In this document: positions 50,942-59,641 of the stretch, one piece after another | Position numbering within the stretch: the stretch's first letter is position 1 | Layout of the letters: every line of letters begins with the position of its first letter | Assembly: GCA_018110985.1 (NCBI GenBank) | Contig: JAGAWT010000031.1 | Location: forward strand, 1-64,000 | DNA: 64,000 nucleotides | Direction: 5' to 3' | Source: Oscillospiraceae bacterium | GTDB taxonomy: Bacteria > Bacillota > Clostridia > Oscillospirales > Ruminococcaceae | The notes under the pieces: model-generated | What the model was told of the DNA's origin: nothing | The model's database searches: none | What the model saw: only the letters and a program-made list of their open reading frames with translations | Program-made: the position numbers and the translations under genes

Positions 50942-52354
50942 TCATTTCCTGTATTTGTTTTCGTATCCATCATTCAGCGCCCTGAGCGCCGCCTTGAGCC
51001 TTTCCACCTGCACTGCCACAGCCTCCGGAGCAGGTCCTCCCTCGCTCTTTCTCTGCATAACGCAGGTATCAAGGCTGATAGCATCGTACACATCATCATC
51101 AAAAAGGTCACAGTATTTTTTGTACTCGGCTATGGGCAGCTCCTCGAGAGTGGTGCCCAGTTCTATGCAGCGTGCCACAAGGGAGCCTGTCGCCTTGTAG
51201 GCGCTCCTGAAAGGCAGACCCTTTTTCACCAGATAGTCCGCACAGTCCGTGGCGTTTATGAATCCCTTTGCCGCAGCCCTTCTCATGTTGTCGGGAAGGA
51301 CGGTCATGGTAGCGAGCATGGGAGTGAAGGTGGATATGCACAGCTTCAGGGTGTCGCAGGCGTCAAATATAGCCTCCTTGTCCTCCTGCATATCCTTGTT
51401 GTAGGCAAGGGGAAGGTTCTTCATCATGGAGAGGAGGGTCATAAGGTCGCCGTAGACCCTGCCTGTCTTTCCCCTGATAAGCTCCGTAACATCCGGGTTC
51501 TTCTTCTGTGGCATGATGGATGAACCGGTGGAATAGGCATCATCCAGCTCTATGAACTTGAATTCCCAGGAGCACCACATGACGATCTCCTCGGAAAACC
51601 TTGAAAGGTGCATCATGATAAGGGAGAACGCAGAGGCAAGCTCTATGCAGAAATCCCTGTCGGAGACCGCATCAAGGGAATTCTGGCAGACACCGCCGAA
51701 ATTCAGGGAAGCGGCAGTCATGTTCCTGTCTATGGGGTAGGTGGTGCCTGCCAGAGCGCAGGCTCCGAGAGGCATCTCATCCATCCTCTTCACGCAGTCG
51801 TCCAGCCTCCCCAGATCCCTGAGCAGCATCTGCGCATACGCCAGGATATGGTGGGCAAAGGTGACGGGCTGCGCCCTCTGCAGGTGGGTGTAGCCGGGCA
51901 TCACAGTGTAGTAGTGCTGCTCTGCTATGCCTATGATAGTCTCTGTCAGGTCGCACAGCAGGGTGCGGATAACAGGTATCTCCTCATATTTCAGGTGATG
52001 TCTCAGGTCGGTAGCCACCTGGTCGTTGCGGCTGCGGGAGGTATGGAGCCTTTTTCCCGTATCCCCCAGCCTTTCGGTCAGCACCTGCTCCACGAACATA
52101 TGTATATCCTCGGCATTGGGGTCTATCTCCAGTTTTCCGCTGTCAATGTCGGAAAGTATCCCCCACAGACCCTCTGTGATCTTTTCGCTCTCGCTCTTGT
52201 CTATTATCCCCTGCTCACCCAGCATATGCGCATGGGCAACAGAGCCCGTTATGTCCGAACGGTACATCCTGGCATCGAATTTGATGGAGGAATTGAAGTC
52301 ATTTACACGGGAGTCTATTTCCTTGGAAAATCTCCCCGCCCACATCATCGACAT
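50942..52354 (-). CDS. argH: Argininosuccinate lyase
   Basis: 470 residues. Final step of arginine synthesis: argininosuccinate to arginine and fumarate. The signature GSSIMPQKKNPD, HTSRSRNDQVATD and the TYPIDR segment are intact. ATG 52354 overlaps the recN stop by one base (TAATG), with AAAGGAG inside the recN end as RBS. argG is not adjacent, so argH is separated from the rest of its pathway. Confidence 0.96.
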   Translation of the reverse strand: MSMMWAGRFSKEIDSRVNDFNSSIKFDARMYRSDITGSVAHAHMLGEQGIIDKSESEKITEGLWGILSDIDSGKLEIDPNAEDIHMFVEQVLTERLGDTGKRLHTSRSRNDQVATDLRHHLKYEEIPVIRTLLCDLTETIIGIAEQHYYTVMPGYTHLQRAQPVTFAHHILAYAQMLLRDLGRLDDCVKRMDEMPLGACALAGTTYPIDRNMTAASLNFGGVCQNSLDAVSDRDFCIELASAFSLIMMHLSRFSEEIVMWCSWEFKFIELDDAYSTGSSIMPQKKNPDVTELIRGKTGRVYGDLMTLLSMMKNLPLAYNKDMQEDKEAIFDACDTLKLCISTFTPMLATMTVLPDNMRRAAAKGFINATDCADYLVKKGLPFRSAYKATGSLVARCIELGTTLEELPIAEYKKYCDLFDDDVYDAISLDTCVMQRKSEGGPAPEAVAVQVERLKAALRALNDGYENKYRK

Positions 52355-54018
52355 TAAGTTTTACTCCTTTCAAAGCTATCCATGAGCTCATCTGCATTTT
52401 CAAGTGCGGTAGGCGTTATGCTCTCCCCCACCATTATCCTTGCTATCTCTTTCCTGCGCCCCTCTCTGTCGAGAGGTGTCACATGGGTATAGGTGCGGCT
52501 GTCGTCGGACTTTTTCTCTATCAGCAGGTGATCGTCCGCCGCAGCGGCTATCTGGGGCAGGTGGGTCACGCAAAGCACCTGCCTTGACCGTGAGACATTT
52601 TTCAGCTTCACGGCTATCTTCTGTGCCGCCCTGCCCGAAACTCCCGTGTCTATCTCATCAAATATCATGGTGTGAGCCTCGTCGGGTATAACATTTTTCA
52701 AAGCCAGCATTATCCTTGAAAGCTCACCGCCGGAGGCTGTCTTTGCAAGGGGTCTCAGCTCCTCCCCCCTGTTGGCGGAAATAAGGAACTCAACGCTGTC
52801 CATCCCCTTTTCCGTAAGGTTTCCGTGGGTGATACGAGCCTTTATCTTCACTCCCGGCATATCCAGGAAGGAGAGCTCTCCCTCCACTGCCTCCGCAAAT
52901 CTCTCCGCCGTTCTCTCCCTTTCGGCGGAAAGCTCCTTCGCCTTTACGCTTACCCTGTGCAGGAGCTCCGTTCTCTTTGCCGTCAGCTCTTCAAGCACGG
53001 AGGAAAGGTCATCCTGCTCCGCAAGCTCCGCCTTCGCACTTTCAAAGTGCTTCCTCACATCCTCAAGGTCGGGCCCGTACTTGTCTTTAAGGTATTCAAG
53101 AGTATCACTGCGTGCGGAAAGAGCCGCAAGCCGCCCCGGATCGTTGTCTATGCCGGAGGTGGAGCGCTCTATGTCCTCCGCTATGTCCACAAGCTCTATG
53201 CGGACGCTTTCGAGCCTTTCCGTAAGAGCGGCATACCTGTCGGTCAGGTCGGACAGATCCTCAAGGCGCCGCTTTGCCTGAGATATTATCTCAGCTGCGC
53301 TCCCTTCCTCTCCGTTGAGGGAATTCCCGGCAAAATACAGCCCCTCCAGTATGTATTCCGCATTCTGGGCTTCACTCAGCTCCTCTGCCAGCCTTTCGTC
53401 CTCTCTTTCCTTGGGCGCAGCCTCTCCTATCTCCTTTACCGCCTCATTCAGTTTGTCTGCACGCTCTCTCTTTTCCTTATACTCTATGCTCTTTGAGCGC
53501 AGCCTGCGGGAAACCGTCTGCAGCTCCCTGAATTCCTGCCTGTAAGCCTCTATCTGCTTTTCAAGGCCGCCGAACCTGTCAAGTATATCTATGTGCCTTT
53601 CCGTCTCCATAAGGATACGGTTGTCATGCTGCCCGTGGATGTTCACAAGCCCCTCCGTCACCTCTTTGAGAAGTGCCACGGCGGTGGCTTTTCCGTTTAT
53701 CCTTGCGGTGCTGCCGCCGTCGGAGCGTATCTCCCTGGAAAGGGTGAGCTGCCCCTCCTCATGGGATATGCCCATGCTGTCAAGGCGTTGGCAGCACTCC
53801 TCCGAAAGGTCGGTGAAAAAAGCGGTTATGACAGCCTTATCGCAGCCGGAACGGACTATGTCCTTGGTGACACGCTGCCCCAGCACGGAGTTTATGCCGT
53901 TTATGAGAATGGATTTACCGGCTCCCGTTTCTCCGGTGAACACATTGAAATGCTCCCCGAAAGGAATGACCGCCTCCTCTATTATGGCAAGGTTTTTTAT
54001 GTAAAGCTCCTTCAGCAA
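52354..54018 (-). CDS. recN: DNA repair protein RecN
   Basis: 554 residues, SMC-like ATPase acting early at double-strand breaks. Walker A GETGAGKSIL near residue 30, two central coiled-coil halves, the ABC signature ASGGELSRIMLALK and Walker B TMIFDEIDTGVSG. It sits 13 nt after the YitT-like gene. In many Firmicutes recN follows tlyA/argR; here tlyA is about 8.5 kb away. Confidence 0.96.
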   Translation of the reverse strand: MLKELYIKNLAIIEEAVIPFGEHFNVFTGETGAGKSILINGINSVLGQRVTKDIVRSGCDKAVITAFFTDLSEECCQRLDSMGISHEEGQLTLSREIRSDGGSTARINGKATAVALLKEVTEGLVNIHGQHDNRILMETERHIDILDRFGGLEKQIEAYRQEFRELQTVSRRLRSKSIEYKEKRERADKLNEAVKEIGEAAPKEREDERLAEELSEAQNAEYILEGLYFAGNSLNGEEGSAAEIISQAKRRLEDLSDLTDRYAALTERLESVRIELVDIAEDIERSTSGIDNDPGRLAALSARSDTLEYLKDKYGPDLEDVRKHFESAKAELAEQDDLSSVLEELTAKRTELLHRVSVKAKELSAERERTAERFAEAVEGELSFLDMPGVKIKARITHGNLTEKGMDSVEFLISANRGEELRPLAKTASGGELSRIMLALKNVIPDEAHTMIFDEIDTGVSGRAAQKIAVKLKNVSRSRQVLCVTHLPQIAAAADDHLLIEKKSDDSRTYTHVTPLDREGRRKEIARIMVGESITPTALENADELMDSFERSKT

Positions 54019-54031
54019 GATATCAAGCCCT

Positions 54032-54943
54032 TTACTCGTTATGATTGGATGAAAAGATGTCCGAGACCTCTGTTATGGATATATATGCCTTCGGGTCTAT
54101 ACTGTTGACTATATTCCTCATTCTGGTCACATGGAAGCGGGAGCAGACGAAATACACCATGGTCTTGGGTGTATTGGAGTAGCCCCCCGTAGCCTGCACC
54201 GTGGTCATGCCTATGCCGAACTGCTCCGACAGGGACTCGCATATCTCCTTCGGCTTTGTGGTGATTATCATGGCGCCCTTTGCCCTGTCAAAGCCCTCTA
54301 CCACATAGTCCACGGTGTTGAGCGCCGCCATATAGGTAACTATGGAATACAGGGGAAGTATCCAGCTGTTGAATACGATACCGCAGATTATGTAAAGTAT
54401 CACATTGTGGATCATGCAGAAGGTGCCGACGGTGATGCCCAGCCTCTTTGCAAATATGACAGCCAGCACCTCTATGCCGTCCATCGCACCGCCGAAGCGG
54501 ATGGCAATGCCGCTGCCCAGACCCGATACCGCTCCGCCGAAAAGGGCGCACAGAAGCAGATCCTGTCCTGCAAGAGGGGATGCAAAGGAAACATCTATGG
54601 GGAACACATCCGTTATCAGGTGGGCAAAGAGGGAATACACCGCCACCGCCAGCACGGCATAAAAGGTGAAAGCCCTGCCCTGTGTCTTCAGACCGTACAG
54701 AAAGATGGGGACATTCAGAACTACAAGGAACAGTGACAGGGATAACTCATCGGGCGTAAGCTGGGAAAGCAGCATGGAAATGCCCGAAACTCCGCTGTCA
54801 TACAGCTTTACGGGGTACAGAAAGATAGTTATGCCAAAGGCATTTATAATGCCCGCCGCAAATATCATTATGACATTGAGCGGCTTTATCTCCTTAAAAA
54901 ACGATCTCAGTTCCAAAATATCATCAGCTTTCCTTTTTGGCAT
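54032..54943 (-). CDS. YitT/DUF161-family membrane protein
   Basis: About 303 residues. Five to six hydrophobic spans (about 15-215) with the family motif GGAVSGLGSGIAIRFGGAMDG, followed by a cytoplasmic DUF2179 domain (about 220-303). Function unknown. The frame opens at 54994, but ATG 54943 lies closest to the DUF368 stop; no strong ribosome-binding site is seen, so the start is uncertain. It overlaps the DUF368 gene by 20 nt. Confidence 0.83.
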   Translation of the reverse strand: MPKRKADDILELRSFFKEIKPLNVIMIFAAGIINAFGITIFLYPVKLYDSGVSGISMLLSQLTPDELSLSLFLVVLNVPIFLYGLKTQGRAFTFYAVLAVAVYSLFAHLITDVFPIDVSFASPLAGQDLLLCALFGGAVSGLGSGIAIRFGGAMDGIEVLAVIFAKRLGITVGTFCMIHNVILYIICGIVFNSWILPLYSIVTYMAALNTVDYVVEGFDRAKGAMIITTKPKEICESLSEQFGIGMTTVQATGGYSNTPKTMVYFVCSRFHVTRMRNIVNSIDPKAYISITEVSDIFSSNHNE

Positions 54944-55796
54944 TGCCCGAACCGAACCTGTCGAAAAGAAGAGGGATGGCAGCACCGGCCACAAGAGCTA
55001 TGATGCCGTATACAGCCGTGATCCCCCATTCAAGATCCTCTCCGCCCTCTGCTGTCTCACGGGGAAATATGGCGAAGAAGGAGCCGATTATAAGCCCCAT
55101 TATGACCGCATAGGTGCCGAGCTTTGACTTTTTCAGAGCCACGGTCACTGCCTTTGCGCAGCCTATGATACCGAATACCGCACCCAGCGCCGCAGGTATG
55201 AGTATGGGGAAACGCTCTGCGATATTGTCAAGGGAAACAGCCTCTATGACCGAACGGTAGCCACCGAGTATCAGGAGCACGAGAGAGCCGCTGAGCCCCG
55301 GCATTATCATTGCGGCAGCCGCCACCGCAAGGCAGAGGAAAAGGTATATGAACACAGGCAGCGTAAGCTCCGTTATCACATCGTCGGAGCCGCCCTGCAT
55401 GGAGATGAGGGTAACGGCTATCATCACGGCAAAGCCGGCTATAAACGGGACGATATGCACAGGCCTGAATTTCCCGTCGGAGGTGGCTTCCTTGTAAATG
55501 GCGGGAAGAGAGCCTGCCACTACTCCCATAAAGAAAAACTGGGTCTGCACATAGAACTCTTCAAAGCAGTAGTCAAGCACCGTGGCAGATGCAAGTACGC
55601 CGACCGCCATGCCGATGCCTATGGTGAGCAAAAAGAAAAAATTGTCCTTTATCTTTTTGAAGCTGATGTTCCCCAGTATGTCCATAAGGCGGTCAAAGAC
55701 CTTCATTATGACCATCATGGTGCCGCCGCTGACTCCGGGTATGGCATTTGCCACGCCTATGAAAACTCCTTTTACTATGTTCAGAATGTATTCCAT
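54924..55796 (-). CDS. DUF368 membrane protein (PopT-like undecaprenyl phosphate translocase)
   Basis: 290 residues, about eight spans. Conserved DUF368 motifs GVANAIPGVSGGTM and AMIMPGLSGSLVLLILGGY are visible. Members of this family recycle undecaprenyl phosphate across the membrane for wall synthesis; assignment here is by family. AGGAG lies 8 nt before ATG 55796; the longer frame to 55856 has no support. First gene of a seven-gene unit. Confidence 0.85.
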   Translation of the reverse strand: MEYILNIVKGVFIGVANAIPGVSGGTMMVIMKVFDRLMDILGNISFKKIKDNFFFLLTIGIGMAVGVLASATVLDYCFEEFYVQTQFFFMGVVAGSLPAIYKEATSDGKFRPVHIVPFIAGFAVMIAVTLISMQGGSDDVITELTLPVFIYLFLCLAVAAAAMIMPGLSGSLVLLILGGYRSVIEAVSLDNIAERFPILIPAALGAVFGIIGCAKAVTVALKKSKLGTYAVIMGLIIGSFFAIFPRETAEGGEDLEWGITAVYGIIALVAGAAIPLLFDRFGSGNAKKES

Positions 55797-55811
55797 CCTC
55801 AAAACTCCTGT

Positions 55812-55840
55812 TTGACAATATCGGATTTTTATGATAGTAT
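55812..55840 (+). promoter_or_regulatory. Promoter of the DUF624 gene
   Basis: TTGACA (55812-55817) and TAGTAT (55835-55840), spacer 17 bp, about 40 bp before the ATG. Confidence 0.8.
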
Positions 55841-55880
55841 ATATCAGTAAAGACAATTATTTTACCTGTCGGAGGTATGT

Positions 55881-56510
55881 ATGAGATTATTCAGTCCCGA
55901 CGGCAAGCTGTACCGTGGTATGGTAAAGCTGACGGAAGCCGTGGGAATAAACCTGCTGTGGATACTTTTCTCCCTGCCCGTGGTGACCTTCGGTGCATCC
56001 ACCGCTGCCGCCTTTTCCGTGCTGATGAAGCTGGTAAAGGACGAAGAGGGCCATGTGGCACAGGATTTCCTTGCAGCTTTCAGGGCAAACCTGAAGCAGG
56101 GCATAGCCATGTCATTCATAAACCTTGTCTGCATAGCTGCGGTGTATCTGGACATACGCATAATGGATGCTGCGGAGGAAAACAGCTTCGTTTTCCTGAT
56201 AATAGCAGTGGTGGCAGGCTATGTGTTCATCTTTTCCCTGCTCTATGCCTATCCGCTCATCGTCCGCTATGAAAACACGGTGCTGAACACGCTGCGAAAT
56301 TCCTTCCGCATATCCATGCGCTATTTTCTGCGTTCCCTTGGGGCGGTCATACTTGCGGCAATGGAGATATTCCTCTTTGTCTTCAACTACACCACCCTGT
56401 TCATAGGGCTTTTCTTCGGAGGCTCGGTGGTAATGGGCACCATAAGCCTTTTCGCAAACGCCGTCTTTGAGGATATAGAGAAGAATACTCCCGAAGCGGT
56501 GAAAAGGTAA
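55881..56510 (+). CDS. DUF624 (YesL-like) membrane protein
   Basis: 209 residues with five hydrophobic spans and the family-typical N-terminal FSPDGKLYRGMVKLTEAVGIN followed by LPVVTFGASTAA. DUF624 proteins are usually near carbohydrate ABC transporters, matching the sugar-binding lipoprotein gene located next on the opposite strand. Function unknown. GGAGG precedes the ATG. Confidence 0.85.
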   Translation: MRLFSPDGKLYRGMVKLTEAVGINLLWILFSLPVVTFGASTAAAFSVLMKLVKDEEGHVAQDFLAAFRANLKQGIAMSFINLVCIAAVYLDIRIMDAAEENSFVFLIIAVVAGYVFIFSLLYAYPLIVRYENTVLNTLRNSFRISMRYFLRSLGAVILAAMEIFLFVFNYTTLFIGLFFGGSVVMGTISLFANAVFEDIEKNTPEAVKR

Positions 56511-56536
56511 AAGACCCTTCCCCCCAAAAATATTTT

Positions 56537-56573
56537 ATCGCCGATACGAACGTACCGGCGATTATTATTTTAT
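56537..56573 (+). terminator. Terminator of the DUF624 gene
   Basis: ATCGCCG (56537-56543) pairs with CGGCGAT (56556-56562), followed by TATTATTTT. Confidence 0.75.
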
Positions 56574-56712
56574 ACTATTTTACCTGAATTGTCAAGTGAA
56601 TATGTGCAGTAAACCACAACAAGCAGTACAGGCTCCATACGCCGCACCTGCGGGCGCCGCTGCCCCGGTAATGCGGGGAAAAGCCATAATTATCGCCTGC
56701 AGGTACTGCCCG

Positions 56713-58149
56713 CTATTCCATTGCATCAAGAGATGCGTTGAATTCCTCGATGAGAAGGTCTGCCGCAGGAGCAAGAGCCTCTCTTACCGTGGGCCAGTCG
56801 TGACCGTAGAAGGGAGCACGTATGCCCTGATCGCCGGAATCCAGTATGTTCATAAGGTCGGTGGGAACACCTGTGTGAATGGAATAAATAGGATGCTCCG
56901 CAGTCATTTCGTTTATCTTCTGCCTCATCTCTATCATCTCATCCGTCCAGCCGTAGTCGTTCTTCAGACGGTCATTTGCGATCTGCTTTGAGCTCTCGTC
57001 AAAGTTTGCCGCCAGCGTACATTCCATGAACCTTGCAACGCCTTCGGGGTTCTGTGCCCCCTTGCACAGCATATAGGCCTCCAGACCTGCGGGCATATAG
57101 TAGGCATCGGTGTCGTCCCCTTTGGGGATAGGCACGAACATAACATCCTCCGGGCTGCCGAACTGGGCAGTCCAGATGTCGGGAGCCCCTTCAAGAGCAT
57201 ATCCGCCCACGATGTAGAAAAGCTCCTTGCCCTCACCTATGAATTCCGGGTGCACGTTCCACTGGAAAAGGTTCTTGTCCAGCACCAGCCCTGACTGATT
57301 GAGATCGTAGGCGAAATCCATAGCCTTTTCAAGGCACTCATCGTACAGGTTAGATACCAGCTTGCCGTCTTTGAGCTCCACGGGAGCCACACCGCCCGAC
57401 AGCATAAGGGGCTTTTCGTTGAACCAGCCGTCAAGACCGTACTGCTCGGAATCCACATCCACATAATCCGACAGCATCTGCTTGAAGGTGCTCCAAGTCC
57501 ATTTTCCCTCTTCAAGGAGATCTGCGGGATCCTCAAAGCCCATGTTCTGGATGGTCTGGCGGTTGTAGATGACTATCTCCCCTGCGGAGGGCTGAGTGCA
57601 GATAAGGTAGTGGCTGCCCTTGAGCTCAAACATATCGTTAAGATCCTTGACGGTGCTCCAGAGGTCGTCACCGAAGTCCACATACTGGTCATAGGGATCG
57701 AACTGACCGTTGGGGACGCCCTTGGGATAGGAGTCAAGGTCGCCGCCCGCACAGAAGTCTATGCCCGTGCCCCCCAGGATGTTGGTGGACAGGTCGGTAA
57801 AGCGGTTGCTCCATGTGGTCTGTATATACTCTATCTCGCCGTCGTACTTCCTTTCAAACAGGTCGAGGGAGAGAGATTTCTGGTTCCCCGCAGTGGTGGC
57901 GTGGAACGGATCGTAGAACGAGAACCACTTGATGGTCTTGTTTTCAAGCTCCTCATCCTTCAGAAGATCCGACACATCGTCCATTTTCTTGCTGTCTTCC
58001 TCAGACATGGTCTCCGTATTGATGGCAACTGTAATGGCTGTGGTGGTCTCCGCCGTGGTCTCGGTGCTGTCGCCGCCCGTGCCCCCGCAGGCGGATGCAA
58101 GCGCCATCGTTACTGCTGCGACCCCTGCCATGGTCCTTCGTTTATTCAT
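56713..58149 (-). CDS. Sugar ABC transporter substrate-binding lipoprotein
   Basis: 478 residues. Lipobox LASAC, a Thr-rich linker, then a family 1 extracellular solute-binding fold with IVIYNRQTI, GKWTWSTF and GPD-like GAPDIWTAQFGSPEDV segments. GGAGG precedes the ATG. It binds oligo- or monosaccharides outside the membrane and delivers them to a permease pair, but no permease or ATPase genes are adjacent. A cre-like box and a palindrome lie upstream. Confidence 0.9.
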   Translation of the reverse strand: MNKRRTMAGVAAVTMALASACGGTGGDSTETTAETTTAITVAINTETMSEEDSKKMDDVSDLLKDEELENKTIKWFSFYDPFHATTAGNQKSLSLDLFERKYDGEIEYIQTTWSNRFTDLSTNILGGTGIDFCAGGDLDSYPKGVPNGQFDPYDQYVDFGDDLWSTVKDLNDMFELKGSHYLICTQPSAGEIVIYNRQTIQNMGFEDPADLLEEGKWTWSTFKQMLSDYVDVDSEQYGLDGWFNEKPLMLSGGVAPVELKDGKLVSNLYDECLEKAMDFAYDLNQSGLVLDKNLFQWNVHPEFIGEGKELFYIVGGYALEGAPDIWTAQFGSPEDVMFVPIPKGDDTDAYYMPAGLEAYMLCKGAQNPEGVARFMECTLAANFDESSKQIANDRLKNDYGWTDEMIEMRQKINEMTAEHPIYSIHTGVPTDLMNILDSGDQGIRAPFYGHDWPTVREALAPAADLLIEEFNASLDAME

Positions 58150-58201
58150 AGCTTTTTCCTCCGTACAGGTCGGAGGGCGCTTTCTCTGCGCCCCGTCATA
58201 T

Positions 58202-58217
58202 TATGCGAATACGCATA
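58202..58217. promoter_or_regulatory. Palindromic operator-like site upstream of the sugar-binding protein
   Basis: TATGCG (58202-58207) and CGCATA (58212-58217) are perfect inverted repeats around AATA, 53 bp before the start codon. The form resembles a LacI-family operator. No regulator gene is adjacent. Confidence 0.45.
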
Positions 58218-58248
58218 CAAGTCTATATCTCTGTTTCATTTTATCATA

Positions 58249-58262
58249 TGAAAACGATTTCT
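58249..58262. promoter_or_regulatory. cre-like site
   Basis: TGAAAACGATTTCT matches the CcpA/LacI pattern TGAAA-CG-TTTC. It lies about 100 bp before the sugar-binding protein gene, fitting carbon catabolite control. The 395-bp gap 58150-58544 also contains a GCCGATTTTTGCGGC hairpin and the promoter of the next gene. Confidence 0.5.
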
Positions 58263-58452
58263 TCAATATCCATTCCGCCGATTTTTGCGGCGGTCTGTTA
58301 GCATATTTGCCTAAAAAGCAGCCGCCTGTATCCTCTGCCGATGAATAAAGCACAGTGTTAAAAGCATATTCCGCATAATATTTGCATAAGATCCCGAAAG
58401 ATTAGAAAAACATTAAAATTATCATATTTTATTTAAAAAAGTCGGTTTTCTA

Positions 58453-58481
58453 TTGACAAATCATCCGAAAAAAAGTATACT
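58453..58481 (+). promoter_or_regulatory. Promoter of the zinc-ribbon protein gene
   Basis: TTGACA (58453-58458) and TATACT (58476-58481), spacer 17 bp. The leader 58487-58516 shares sequence with the nfeD leader at 38017-38042. Confidence 0.88.
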
Positions 58482-58544
58482 CTAATCACAGGCAGAAAAA
58501 AACAGCACACGCATAAGCGTGGTGATCTTACGGAGGTAAATAAG

Positions 58545-58994
58545 ATGTTTGAAAATTTTGAAAAATTCGCAGAGACCCTTTCCAACACCGGCAAGAACGG
58601 TATCGATTTCGGCAAACTGAGCTACAAGGCAGCTACTGAGCAGAAGACTCTCAACGACCTTTACAACCGCATCGGAAGAAAGTTCGTTGAGGAGAACAAG
58701 GATGTAGCCGTAGACGGTGAGCTGGGCGAGATAAAGGCTCAGGCTGTTGCAAAGGCACAGGAGATAGAGGCTCTCAAGGCTCAGATCCGTATGCTCAGAG
58801 GCGTTGTCGTATGTGAGAACTGCGGCGCCGAGGTAGATGCGGAGAACGACTACTGCGGCAAGTGCGGCACGAAGCTGGTAAAGCCCGAGCCTCCCGTTGA
58901 GGAGACCGAGGACGAGGTCGCAGATGACGGCGAGTCCATCGAGGTAGAGGTCGTTGTTGAGGATGACCACACCAACGAGGGCGCAGCCGACTAA
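58545..58994 (+). CDS. Coiled-coil zinc-ribbon protein
   Basis: 149 residues. An N-terminal helical region (about 1-85, rich in Ala, Glu and Lys) is followed by a zinc ribbon with CENCG and CGKCG (about 91-108), and an acidic tail of about 35 residues. This composition occurs in small Firmicutes proteins of unknown role. RBS ACGGAGG precedes the ATG. The stop codon TAA ends on the first base of repeat copy 7. Confidence 0.82.
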   Translation: MFENFEKFAETLSNTGKNGIDFGKLSYKAATEQKTLNDLYNRIGRKFVEENKDVAVDGELGEIKAQAVAKAQEIEALKAQIRMLRGVVVCENCGAEVDAENDYCGKCGTKLVKPEPPVEETEDEVADDGESIEVEVVVEDDHTNEGAAD

Positions 58995-59098
58995 TACTGA
59001 TCCTTCCCCGATGTATAGACGATCTCCAAGCTGCAGATCTCTTATATTCAAACATTTGCAGCTTGTTTCTTGTCTGTACATAGGTCAGAGATCAGTAT
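58994..59098 (+). repeat. 105-bp palindromic repeat, copy 7 (compensated stem)
   Basis: ATACTGATCC...GAGATCAGTAT. The inner arms read CAAGCTGCA and TGCAGCTTG, a perfect 9-bp match, where other copies have CAAGCCTCA and TGCGGCTTG. One C-G pair has become T-A on both arms and a mismatch is repaired. The first base is the last A of the zinc-ribbon stop codon. Confidence 0.95.
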
Positions 59099-59134
59099 AA
59101 GACAAGATATCCACTTTTCTTCCATAATATCCTG

Positions 59135-59165
59135 AAAAGGCGGCAGAGGGATCTGCCGCCTTTTG
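59135..59165. terminator. Bidirectional terminator
   Basis: Perfect 13-bp stem (59135-59147 with 59152-59164), 4-nt loop. A-run on the left and T-run on the right are part of the stem. It separates the zinc-ribbon gene from the convergent XRE gene. Confidence 0.92.
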
Positions 59166-59178
59166 CTGTGTATGCACA

Positions 59179-59502
59179 TTATTTGAGAAGTGCAGCCATG
59201 AGCCTTTCCACTATCTCCTTCTGCTCGCCGTCCAGACGGCGGTACATTTCCATCATCCTCTGTTCGGGCTTTGTCAGCCTTTCACCGCCGGTCCCCTGCT
59301 GCGAGAATGACCTCCCCGCTATGTAATCAAGGCTCACACCGTAAAAATCCGCAAGGGTCACCGCAAAGTCAAGGGGAACGGTGTGCTTCCCCTGTTCATA
59401 GTTGGTATAGGTGGTCTTGTGCATATAAAGCTGCCTGCACAATTCCTCCTGTGTAAGATCCTTGTCCTCTCTCAGATCACGTATCCTCTGGTAATGCTGC
59501 AT
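59179..59502 (-). CDS. XRE-family transcriptional regulator
   Basis: 107 residues. The N-terminal helix-turn-helix (about 5-60) shows LREDKDLTQEELCRQLYMHKTTYTNYEQGK, followed by the typical LADFYGVSLDYIAGR. A C-terminal helical part (about 75-107) may mediate dimerisation. AAGGGG precedes the ATG. It is divergent from the DUF4230 gene, which could be its target; operator not identified. Confidence 0.9.
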   Translation of the reverse strand: MQHYQRIRDLREDKDLTQEELCRQLYMHKTTYTNYEQGKHTVPLDFAVTLADFYGVSLDYIAGRSFSQQGTGGERLTKPEQRMMEMYRRLDGEQKEIVERLMAALLK

Positions 59503-59560
59503 CTAAGTCGACCCCTTGTCCGTACTTTTCTACAAGTATAACACAAAAGCCACAAAACTA

Positions 59561-59589
59561 TTGACAAATGCCAACATCTATTGTATAAT
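59561..59589 (+). promoter_or_regulatory. Promoter of the DUF4230 gene
   Basis: TTGACA (59561-59566) and TATAAT (59584-59589), spacer 17 bp. A short inverted repeat AAATAC/GTATTT (59597-59618) lies just downstream. Confidence 0.92.
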
Positions 59590-59641
59590 AATTCTAAAAT
59601 ACATCTTTCGTTGTATTTGTCGGATGAAAGGATGAGTGATC

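Noticed and set aside
56592..56774. Small minus-strand ORF at the end of the sugar-binding protein gene
   Set aside because: It overlaps the real gene in another frame and is low-complexity Ala/Gly.
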